64,000 nt of DNA, taken from NCBI GenBank assembly GCA_024226515.1, contig JAAELQ010000281.1:28829-92828 (forward strand). The letters run 5' to 3'. Every line of letters starts with the position of its first letter. The first letter of the stretch is position 1. The notes beneath the pieces are model-generated. The model had not been told where the DNA came from. It searched no databases and worked only from the letters and a program-made list of their open reading frames with translations. The stretch comes from a bacterium (GTDB lineage Bacteria; Acidobacteriota; Polarisedimenticolia; Polarisedimenticolales; Polarisedimenticolaceae). Of the stretch, positions 52,373 through 59,548 are shown piece after piece. The position numbers were made by a program, and so were the translations under genes.

Positions 52373-53599
52373 TCAGCGCCCTCGCAGGGTCTCCGCGATC
52401 GGCCGCTTCGTCGCCTTCCACACCGGCAGCAACGCGGCGGCCAGCGTGGCCAGCACCGAGAGCACGAACGCGAACGCCGCGACGCCCGGGACGAAGTCCA
52501 CCCCACCATGAAACGCACGCGTCGAGCCCGGCGGCGAGGGGAAGGGGATGCCGATCGCCGTGACGATCTCCGCGATGCCCCAGCCGAGCACGAGTCCCAG
52601 CACCCCGCCGATCAGCCCCGTCAGCAGGGCCTCGACCAGCAGCAGCGAGCCGACCTGCACACGGCGCAGCCCCAGGGCGCGCAGCGTGGCGAGCTCGATG
52701 CGGCGCTCGAGGATCGACATCCCGATCGTGTTGGCGATGCCGAGGATGACGATCGTGGCCACGATGACCTTGATCACGTCCAGCTCGCGGCTGAACAGGT
52801 CGACGACCTGGTTGTGGAACAGCGCCAGCTCGTTCCAGGCCCGAGTCTCCAGCTCCAGCCCCTCGCGCTCGAAGAGCTCCGCCATTCGTTCGCGCTGCTC
52901 CTCGACGGCGCGATGGTCGTCGAGCAGGACCAGGATCTTCTCCGTCCGGTCGTCGAGCAGCAGCTCCTCCACGGCGGGCAGCGGCAGCTTCAACACCCAG
53001 TCGTCGTAGGCCTTCATCCCGCCTTCGAAGATGCCGCGCAGCGTGACGTCGGAGATGTTCAGCGCGCCGCTGTCCGTGTTGGCCATCAGCGACACGAGCG
53101 TCCCGGGGCTACCGTCGAACTTCTGTGCCAGGCCCAAGCCGCAGGACATCCCGTAGCGATCCTCGGCGGAGAGCTCTTCGCCGGCGCGCAGCTCGGCGCG
53201 GCTGAAGCCCGAGTCCGACTCCGGCTCGACTCCGATGCCCATGAACGCCACGTAGTGCACACCCGATGCGATCATCCCGGAAAACTCGCGCCGCCGCGTC
53301 ACGCGCTCGACACCCGGCAGCTCGCGCAGCAGCTCGACCGCGCGCCGCGCGTCCTCGGGTTCGATCAGGAAGAAGCCGGGCTGCGTCAGATGCCCGTCCG
53401 AGTAACCGGCGGCGTAGATCTGGATGTGTCCGTAGCGGCCGCGGATCGCGTCCTCGCGCAGCTCGGCGAAGATGTTGTAGATCACTCCGCCGTTGACGAT
53501 CAGGGCGGCGCAGCCCGCGGCGATCGCCAGCAGCGCCACGGCCGTGCGCGCGCGATTGCGGAACACGTTGCGCAGCGCCAGCTTGAGAAACAGGATCAC
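52373..53599 (-). CDS. FtsX-type ABC transporter permease (LolC/MacB-like)
   Basis: A 408-residue permease of the type VII ABC fold. One N-terminal helix (RTAVALLAIAAGCAALIVNGGVIY), a large periplasmic domain (about residues 45-270), then three C-terminal helices (VIKVIVATIVILGIANTIGMSI; LLLVEALLTGLIGGVLGLVLGWG; GVAAFAFVLSVLATLAAALLPVW), with the FtsX-family motif ILERRIELATLRALGLRRVQVGSLL. Such permeases work with LolD/MacB-like ATPases to extract lipoproteins or move substrates across the periplasm. GTG 53599 overlaps the ATPase stop (GTGA). Confidence 0.93.
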   Translation of the reverse strand: MILFLKLALRNVFRNRARTAVALLAIAAGCAALIVNGGVIYNIFAELREDAIRGRYGHIQIYAAGYSDGHLTQPGFFLIEPEDARRAVELLRELPGVERVTRRREFSGMIASGVHYVAFMGIGVEPESDSGFSRAELRAGEELSAEDRYGMSCGLGLAQKFDGSPGTLVSLMANTDSGALNISDVTLRGIFEGGMKAYDDWVLKLPLPAVEELLLDDRTEKILVLLDDHRAVEEQRERMAELFEREGLELETRAWNELALFHNQVVDLFSRELDVIKVIVATIVILGIANTIGMSILERRIELATLRALGLRRVQVGSLLLVEALLTGLIGGVLGLVLGWGIAEIVTAIGIPFPSPPGSTRAFHGGVDFVPGVAAFAFVLSVLATLAAALLPVWKATKRPIAETLRGR

Positions 53600-54270
53600 G
53601 CGGCCTCCACGAGCCGTCCGTCACGCAGGCGGACGACCCGCTCGGCCAACGTGATCAGCTCGGGGTCGTGGCTGGCATACACGAACGTCGTCTGCAGCTC
53701 GCGATTCAGCTCCTGCATCAGGCCGATCACGGAGGCGCCGGTCTCGTGATCCAGGTTCGCCGTCGGCTCGTCGGCCAGCACGAGCTCCGGATGCCCGGCC
53801 AGCGCCCGTGCGATCGACACGCGCTGCTGTTCGCCTCCGCTGAGTTCCGCGGGGCGCCGCCGTCCCTTGTCGCCGAGCCCCACGCGGTCCAGCGCCTCGT
53901 CGACGGCGCGGTGTCGCTCGGCGGCGCGCAGCCGGCCGCGGAACAACAGGGGCAGCTCCACGTTCTCGGCGGCGGTCAGCACCGGGACCAGGTTGAACTG
54001 CTGGAAGATGAAGCCGATGTGCTCCAGCCGCACCTGCGCCAGTCGTTCGTCGGACAGCCGGGTCAGATCCTGGTCGTTGAGGAACACCTGGCCCGACGTC
54101 GGCAGGTCGATCGCGCCGATCAGGTTGAGCAGGCTCGTCTTGCCGCTGCCCGAGGGGCCGGCGACGACGGTGAACTCACCGCGCTCGAACGCCAGGCTGA
54201 CGTCGTCCAGCGCGATCGAGCGGGAGGCACCGGTACCGTGATGGCGCGTAACGCGCTCGAGACGAATCAT
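53596..54270 (-). CDS. ABC transporter ATPase (LolD/MacB-like)
   Basis: A 224-residue cytosolic ATPase of the LolD family. Walker A VAGPSGSGKTSLLN, Q-loop FIFQQFNLVPVLTAAENVELPLL, signature ELSGGEQQRVSIARAL, Walker B LVLADEPTANLD, switch His in VYASHDPELI. It pairs with the FtsX-type permease downstream. ATG 54270 overlaps the LolA-like stop (ATGA). The chain of three overlaps makes a single assembly unit with the LolA-like protein very likely. Confidence 0.96.
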   Translation of the reverse strand: MIRLERVTRHHGTGASRSIALDDVSLAFERGEFTVVAGPSGSGKTSLLNLIGAIDLPTSGQVFLNDQDLTRLSDERLAQVRLEHIGFIFQQFNLVPVLTAAENVELPLLFRGRLRAAERHRAVDEALDRVGLGDKGRRRPAELSGGEQQRVSIARALAGHPELVLADEPTANLDHETGASVIGLMQELNRELQTTFVYASHDPELITLAERVVRLRDGRLVEAA

Positions 54271-55154
54271 GGGCCCCCGGGGGCGTTCCCCAGAAGTTCG
54301 ACGATCTCCTCCACCGTCGGCTGGCGATCGTGGGTCTCGACCAGCTTCAGCGCCGCGTCGCGAAACTCGATCATCGCCCCCGGAAGGAAGCGGATGCCCG
54401 AGGCGTCGAACTCGCGTAGCTCGGAGAACGTCATGGTCGTCGTTTCACCCTTGCGCATGTTGCTGTGCACGACGACCCGCATCGCCCGCGTGCCGAGAGC
54501 CCCGGCACGGTAGTCCTCGAAGATGGCCGTCTTCAACAATGCGTTGGTCTGGCCATAGTACTCGAATTTGACGGGGCGGTAGTCCTCTTTCGAGGCCCAC
54601 AGCCGCAGCCGGCGATAGAGCGACAGCGGGTGCCGCCGCTGCAGCTCGATCAGCCAGCACGGCTCGCCGTCGACCGTCTCCTCGCCGAGCAGCTCCGGCG
54701 TGTAGTCGTAGATCAGGTTGCTGCGCGCCAGATCGCCGTTGGCGATGTCGCCGTTGATCACGTGACGCGAGGAGAGCTGATACTGCTTGCTCGACCGGGG
54801 CAGCAGCAGCCAGTAGCGCCCGCGCTCGATCAGCAATGTCCCCGGATGGAACTGCTTCGGCTCGCGCATCAGCACCAGCGAGTGGTCCTTGCCGTGCGCG
54901 ATCATGGTGTAGCGGGCCTGCCGCTGCTTCCAGCGCGTATGCGGGTTGTCGACCGTGAGCTCGAAGTCCGCGACGTAGTCGCGGACGGGGTTACGCACCT
55001 CCTCCGAGCGGCGCAGGATCTCCTCGGCGCTGGGGGAGTCTGCCTTGTCCGCGGTGGCAAGGCCCGTCGAGGCGAGCGCCAGGAGCAGCAGGCAAAGAAA
55101 ACGGCCACCCCCGCCGGGGCGAGGGTGGCCGTCGTAGCGGTCGAACGAAGGCAT
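54267..55154 (-). CDS. LolA-like outer-membrane lipoprotein-sorting family protein
   Basis: A 295-residue exported protein: signal peptide (GRFLCLLLLALASTGLATA) and a LolA-like fold by motif: SAEEILRRSEEVRNPVRDYVADFELTV, YTMIAHGKDHSLVLMREPKQFHPGTLLIERGRYWLLLPRSSKQYQLS, CWLIELQRRHPLSLYRRLRLWASKEDYRPVKFEYYG. This is the variant found beside FtsX-type ABC exporters. ATG 55154 overlaps the stop of the four-repeat protein by one base (TGATG). With the downstream ATPase and permease it forms a coupled export cassette; cargo could be the upstream protein or a lipid. Confidence 0.88.
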   Translation of the reverse strand: MPSFDRYDGHPRPGGGGRFLCLLLLALASTGLATADKADSPSAEEILRRSEEVRNPVRDYVADFELTVDNPHTRWKQRQARYTMIAHGKDHSLVLMREPKQFHPGTLLIERGRYWLLLPRSSKQYQLSSRHVINGDIANGDLARSNLIYDYTPELLGEETVDGEPCWLIELQRRHPLSLYRRLRLWASKEDYRPVKFEYYGQTNALLKTAIFEDYRAGALGTRAMRVVVHSNMRKGETTTMTFSELREFDASGIRFLPGAMIEFRDAALKLVETHDRQPTVEEIVELLGNAPGGP

Positions 55155-57871
55155 CAGGGAGTGCAGGCGCTGATCGCTGCGTCGCGATCGCCTTGCAGGC
55201 CGGCTCCCTTGTTGTTGAACGTTCCGGTGAACGCCTTGTACCCGTCGCGCGAGAGGTAGTAATAACCGTCTCCCGTTCCGGGGATCGCGCCATCGATGTA
55301 CTCCGGCCCGCCGTCGTCGACGAGGCACACGGAACTGATGTAGCTACCGCTCGTCGAGCGCAGCGTGCTCAGGTCGCCGCGGACCAGATCGTAGCCCACG
55401 CCGCCGCCGCCGTTGTTGATGCCGAACAGCACGACGTTCTTGCTGAACACCTGGACGCCGGCAAAGCCGCTGTCCGGGGCGTCCTGCAAGGCGCCGACCA
55501 CGACGCGCGGCAGGCACTCGTCCGGGCACTCGACCTCGGCGTGGACCTCGTGCTCGAGCTCCTCGATGAAGCCGATCTGATTCCCCGCGTCGTCGTACAA
55601 CGGGATGATCGTGCCCGGTCCGAAGTAGATCTCGCCGTCGTCCGGCGGGAGCTTGTTGATCGTCGTCGTCATCGAGTTCGGCCCGGCGCTGCCCTTGGTG
55701 CCCAGATCCGGCATGTCGATATCGACGTAGATATCGAAGAACGAATCGGCGGGGAAGAACTCGGCCGGGGCCAGCGAGGACACGGCGCCCTCGGAGGCCT
55801 CGTTGGGCGACATGCGCGCGACGAGGTTGCCGAGGCAATCGCCGGCGCCGCTGAACTCACCCTTGGCCATGATCGTGTCGATGATCTCCTGGCCCGCCGT
55901 GCCCGCCCCTCGCGGAGCGTCGCGCAGGACGCGGAAGTGGCCGTTGAGCCATACCTCCTCGACACACGAAATCGGATCCTCGAGCACGATACGCAGGTGG
56001 ATCCACGAGTCGAAGCAGTCCTCGTCCGGCGGGGGAGGAGGCTGCCAGTCGTACGGCGGGTGGACGATGTGCTGCACGTTGCGGATCGCGCCGAACGGCT
56101 GGTTGCCGAGGAACAGCGCCACGTCCTGCGGTCCCTGCTGCAGGAACGGCGTGTCCGGGTCGGGCGGGATGTTGGACACACCGTCCTTGCCGCTGCTGCC
56201 GATGTTGCTCACGACCAGATGCTGCTGGTTGCGCAGCGGCGGCAGGCCCTCGACCTCGACCTCGAACATGACGTCGAAGAACGAGTCGATGGGGTACGCG
56301 CGGGTCGCCAGACGGCTCTGGATGTGGCCCTGCGTCGGCTGGTCCTGGTTCAGCCGAACCTGGATCGGCAGCGGCGGGTCGATGCCCTCGACGTGACCGC
56401 TCAGGGTCATCTCGATCATCTCGGTCTGGACGAAGCCGCCGCCGCCCGCGCTGACGCACGTGTCCCCGGGCAACGGACAGTCCGCGTTGGTGAGGCAGGG
56501 CGTGCCGTCGGAAGAACAGACGCCCTGCTGCGTCGAGGCCGGCCCGCGGTGCACGGTCGTCGGTCCCTCGGCCATGATCGGCTGGTTGAACAGGCCGAGC
56601 TGCGGGATGTCGACGTTGGCGAACAGCCACGTGTCGAAGCAGTCCTCGCCGGGAGGCGGCAACGGCGGGTCCACGTGGTGCACCTCGTACAGGATCTGGC
56701 CGCGCGGGTTGCCGAACTGGTCGAGCACCGTCACCGGGTCGAGGAACGGGTTCTCGTACGGTTCGTCCTTCGGAGGAAGCGACGTGAGCCGTCGCTCGAT
56801 GTGCAGTGGGCGGTCGCAGTGCCACGTCTCGCCGGTGCCGACGAGGTCGATGTCGACGACGACGTCGAAGAACGAGTCCGCCTGGATGAACGAGCAGTCG
56901 GCGCTCTGCTGGATGTTGGTCAGCTGGCCGAGAGACGGCTGTGTCGCGCTCTGCCGGACGCGGATCTCGCCGCCGAGATCCGGGTGGTGGCCCACCAGCT
57001 CCATCGAGAGGATCTCGGTGTCGATCGTGTTGCCGATCTTGGGCCCGCGGTGCACGACAGCGGGTGGTTGGTTCGCGCTCGACAATCGAACCACGATCGG
57101 GTCGGTCTGGTTGTCCAGCTGCAGCACCAGCTTCGCGGTCGACGGGAAGATGTCGTCACCCGGCGGGATGTCGCAGCCGTCGTCCGGAACACCGGCCGAC
57201 ATGCGCACGTTGGCCTCCGTCGTGCCGCCCATTCCGTCGAGGATGCTGCCGGGGCAGCCCTGGAATTCGATCTGGTACGTGATGTCGAAGAAGCTGTCGA
57301 CGTTGAAGTTGCCGCTGGGCAGCTGGGTCAACGTCGTCGATCCGCCGCTCGGGCCGACCGTGCTCGACCCGCCGCTGATGCGGAAGGTGCAGAAGTCCGG
57401 GTCGCCGAACAGCTCGCCCTGGAGATCCAGCATCTCGTTGGAGAACGTCTGCACCGGGGCGCCCACCGGTCGCGGACCGGTATCCACCACGCTGTGGATC
57501 TGGAGCGACATGAAGCGCTGGAACCCCGAGAGAGAACCCTCGCCTTGCACGTCGAGGATCAGGATCGACTGGAAGTCTTCCGTCTCGCCCGTTGCCGGAT
57601 CGCCGAAGCGCTGGACCTGGAAGAACTTCTCGTGCGACGCGTCGATCGTGATCTTCGCATCGGACGGCACGCCCTCGAGCAGGACGTGAAACTCGTCAGG
57701 GCTGACGTAACCGCAGCCCTGCGGTGGGAGATGAACCGTGCCGGTTCCGTTGTCGGGAACCACGCACGGCGCTTGGGCCATTGACGGCAGCGCCGTCAAC
57801 GCCACGAGCGCCACGAACGCCAAACCGATCTTCGTAACGCTCTTAAGGCACAATGCCTCGGTACACCGCAT
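55154..57871 (-). CDS. Exported protein with four internal repeats, coupled to a LolA-like/ABC cassette
   Basis: A 905-residue protein, not assigned to a known family. Signal peptide VTKIGLAFVALVALTALPSMAQA. Four repeats, each with a strand pattern ending in DSFFDxxxxxD, begin near residues 192, 331, 528 and 708 (DSFFDITYQIEFQG, DSFFDVVVDIDLVG, DSFFDVMFEVEVEG, DSFFDIYVDIDMPD), preceded by a motif like EILSMELVGH or EMIEMTLSGH. The C-terminus (DGYYYLSRDGYKAFTGTFNN, CTP) resembles a tail seen on other exported proteins. ATG 57871 is chosen because GGAGGA lies eight bases upstream; an ORF start at TTG 57877 is less likely. It is the first gene of the ABC operon. Confidence 0.85.
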   Translation of the reverse strand: MRCTEALCLKSVTKIGLAFVALVALTALPSMAQAPCVVPDNGTGTVHLPPQGCGYVSPDEFHVLLEGVPSDAKITIDASHEKFFQVQRFGDPATGETEDFQSILILDVQGEGSLSGFQRFMSLQIHSVVDTGPRPVGAPVQTFSNEMLDLQGELFGDPDFCTFRISGGSSTVGPSGGSTTLTQLPSGNFNVDSFFDITYQIEFQGCPGSILDGMGGTTEANVRMSAGVPDDGCDIPPGDDIFPSTAKLVLQLDNQTDPIVVRLSSANQPPAVVHRGPKIGNTIDTEILSMELVGHHPDLGGEIRVRQSATQPSLGQLTNIQQSADCSFIQADSFFDVVVDIDLVGTGETWHCDRPLHIERRLTSLPPKDEPYENPFLDPVTVLDQFGNPRGQILYEVHHVDPPLPPPGEDCFDTWLFANVDIPQLGLFNQPIMAEGPTTVHRGPASTQQGVCSSDGTPCLTNADCPLPGDTCVSAGGGGFVQTEMIEMTLSGHVEGIDPPLPIQVRLNQDQPTQGHIQSRLATRAYPIDSFFDVMFEVEVEGLPPLRNQQHLVVSNIGSSGKDGVSNIPPDPDTPFLQQGPQDVALFLGNQPFGAIRNVQHIVHPPYDWQPPPPPDEDCFDSWIHLRIVLEDPISCVEEVWLNGHFRVLRDAPRGAGTAGQEIIDTIMAKGEFSGAGDCLGNLVARMSPNEASEGAVSSLAPAEFFPADSFFDIYVDIDMPDLGTKGSAGPNSMTTTINKLPPDDGEIYFGPGTIIPLYDDAGNQIGFIEELEHEVHAEVECPDECLPRVVVGALQDAPDSGFAGVQVFSKNVVLFGINNGGGGVGYDLVRGDLSTLRSTSGSYISSVCLVDDGGPEYIDGAIPGTGDGYYYLSRDGYKAFTGTFNNKGAGLQGDRDAAISACTP

Positions 57872-58187
57872 GCTCAATTCCTCCTCGGTGAGCAGTGTGT
57901 GTCCGAACCCCTCCGCGGCAGGATGCCGTCGAAGATCTCCCCGGCTTCAGAAACACGACCTTTTCGAATCATACGCCGCCGATTTCACGAGCATCAATCC
58001 TTTTCTCAGTGCTCGGTGAGCTCGTTGTCAGGAAACTGACGCGACGGCACGCCCTCGTCCGCTGCCCCGCTGCGCCCGATTTCTGGGGTTTTCGACACAC
58101 TACTCCGGGCTCACCGAACGTTCCGTCGATGCAGTCCCGCGCCGCGGGGGATTTCACGAAGTTATTCGCGTGGGGTTATTTAAAGAA
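57872..58187. other. 316-base noncoding gap with no identified element
   Basis: Between the four-repeat protein and an upstream lipoprotein gene on the same strand. It is richer in A/T than the genes and contains no reading frame with gene-like character, no repeat copy, no tRNA-like structure and only a weak hairpin near 58156-58173. It must hold the promoter of the minus-strand operon starting at 57871; I see no convincing box. Confidence 0.4.
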
Positions 58188-58841
58188 TTAATCTCCGGCT
58201 TCACGGGCCCAGCTCAACGAGAGCGTCCTCCGGCTCGCGCTGTCGTCCTCTTGAGGCCACGCGAGCACGGCGACGGTATCCGCGTCGTCGAGCTCGAACC
58301 CCTCGGCTTCGACGAAGCGCCCCGAGGTCAGCACCACGCGGTAGTGCTCGGCATCCTCGATCAACGCGATCAGCGGACTCTCCTCGTCGACGCCGGATCC
58401 CGGCTCGGTCGAATCGAGCTGCAGACGGAACGTCGTCGTCTCGCCGTCGACGGTCAGGCGCGCGTCGCCGGAGAGCTGCAGCTCCTCCAGGAAGCGTCGC
58501 GCAGGCTGCTCCAGCGTCGAGAACCAGCCTTCCGTCCACGCCGCGTACGGTCGTTCGGATCGCACCATGTGCGCGTCGACGCGTCGCGCGCCCAGCAGTC
58601 GCAGCGCCTCGGCCACGGGGTGCGCGCCGGCCGACGCGGCCTGCAGCCACTCTTGCTCCTCGGCGATTCGATCGGCGAGGTCCTTCTCGTCCGATCTCAC
58701 GTCTCGCTCGAGGACGGACCAGTGCAGCGAGCCGTCGGGGTCCAGGTACAGGGTGTGCGTGGTCTCCTTGCGCAGGCATCCGCCCAGGGCCAGGCACGCG
58801 ATCAGGGTCGTCAGGGCGATGAATCTGCTTCGAATTCGCAT
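58188..58841 (-). CDS. Lipoprotein of unknown function
   Basis: Not recognised. 217 residues with a lipoprotein signal (MRIRSRFIALTTLIACLALGGC). The mature part is strand-rich and mentions no enzyme motif (THTLYLDPDGSLHWSVLERDV; TFRLQLDSTEPGSGVDEESP). ATG 58841 has GAGGAA upstream. It is divergent from the sigma factor gene across a region with two inverted repeats, so the two may be co-regulated. Confidence 0.75.
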   Translation of the reverse strand: MRIRSRFIALTTLIACLALGGCLRKETTHTLYLDPDGSLHWSVLERDVRSDEKDLADRIAEEQEWLQAASAGAHPVAEALRLLGARRVDAHMVRSERPYAAWTEGWFSTLEQPARRFLEELQLSGDARLTVDGETTTFRLQLDSTEPGSGVDEESPLIALIEDAEHYRVVLTSGRFVEAEGFELDDADTVAVLAWPQEDDSASRRTLSLSWAREAGD

Positions 58842-58866
58842 CGGTTCCTCCGTTCCGGCGGCGTGA

Positions 58867-58895
58867 TTTGCCGTCTCGATACGCAGGACGGCAAA
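58867..58895. promoter_or_regulatory. Inverted repeat (8-base arms, 13-base spacer) in a divergent promoter region
   Basis: TTTGCCGT (58867-58874) and ACGGCAAA (58888-58895) are perfect arms around 13 bases, between the lipoprotein and sigma factor starts. The size and spacing are those of the repeat at 19950-19978, but the arm sequence differs apart from CCGT. A dimeric regulator site is a reasonable guess. Confidence 0.4.
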
Positions 58896-58943
58896 CGGGG
58901 GTGAAACCGAACGCGTGCCCCGTCGCGGCCCGGAATAGACGCG

Positions 58944-58962
58944 GATACCGCCGCTCGGTATC
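58944..58962. repeat. Hairpin just before the sigma factor start
   Basis: GATACCG (58944-58950) and CGGTATC (58956-58962) form a perfect 7-base stem with a five-base loop, ending 13 bases before ATG 58976. It covers the area where a ribosome site would be; no purine-rich site is visible there, so it may control translation or be an operator. Confidence 0.4.
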
Positions 58963-58975
58963 CTCCTTGCTGGAT

Positions 58976-59548
58976 ATGGAGCAGAGCACCGGCACGACGC
59001 TGCTGAGACGGGCGCGCGAGGGATCTCGCGAGGCGCTGAACGATCTGTTCGAGCGCTACTCGGCCCGCCTGCTGGCCGTCATCCGCCTGCGTATGGGACG
59101 CGGGCTGCGCTCGCGGCTGGACTCGCGCGACATCCTCGGAGCGTCGATGTTGAAGGCGTTTCGCAAATTGGATGGTTTCGCCGGCGACGACTCGCGCACG
59201 CTGATGGCGTGGCTGGCGCGGATCGCCGAGAACGAACTCCGCGACCAGGCCGATTTCCACGGGCGCGGCAAACGGGACGCCGGTCGCGACGTCGTTCCGT
59301 CCGGAGGCCTGGACGAGCTGGCCGCCGACGTCCGCACGCAGTCGAGCCGCGTCGTTCTCGACGAGCGACTGTCGCAGCTCGAGCGCGCGCTGCTGCAGCT
59401 CGACGAGCCGCAGCGCGAGGTGATCCTGCTGCGCAAGCTGGAGGAGATGAGCTACGTGGAGATCGGACGCCGGTTGAACAAGAGCCCCGACGCCTGCCGC
59501 ATGCTGCTGGCGCGGGCGATGACGGCGTTGACGTTGAAGATGTCATGA
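58976..59548 (+). CDS. ECF-type RNA polymerase sigma factor
   Basis: A 190-residue sigma-70-family protein. Region 2 reads LFERYSARLLAVIRLRMG ... LDSRDILGASMLKAFRKLDGF, and region 4 reads LDEPQREVILLRKLEEMSYVEIGRRLNKSPDACRMLLARAM. The spacing fits the ECF groups that occur beside Ser/Thr kinases in Acidobacteriota and Planctomycetota and lack a classical anti-sigma factor. The stop overlaps the kinase start as ATGA. ATG 58976 is preferred; the frame extends upstream without a ribosome site. It is probably controlled by phosphorylation by the downstream kinase, an inference from context. Confidence 0.92.
   Translation: MEQSTGTTLLRRAREGSREALNDLFERYSARLLAVIRLRMGRGLRSRLDSRDILGASMLKAFRKLDGFAGDDSRTLMAWLARIAENELRDQADFHGRGKRDAGRDVVPSGGLDELAADVRTQSSRVVLDERLSQLERALLQLDEPQREVILLRKLEEMSYVEIGRRLNKSPDACRMLLARAMTALTLKMS

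Noticed and set aside
52373..55154. A complete LolCDE lipoprotein export system
   Set aside because: Only one FtsX-type permease, one ATPase and a diverged LolA-like protein are present; the N-terminal and operon features fit a specialised exporter better, so LolC/D/A symbols are not given.
57895..58191. 98-residue plus-strand reading frame in the gap before the lipoprotein gene
   Set aside because: No ribosome site or motif, and its composition reflects random AT-richer DNA.
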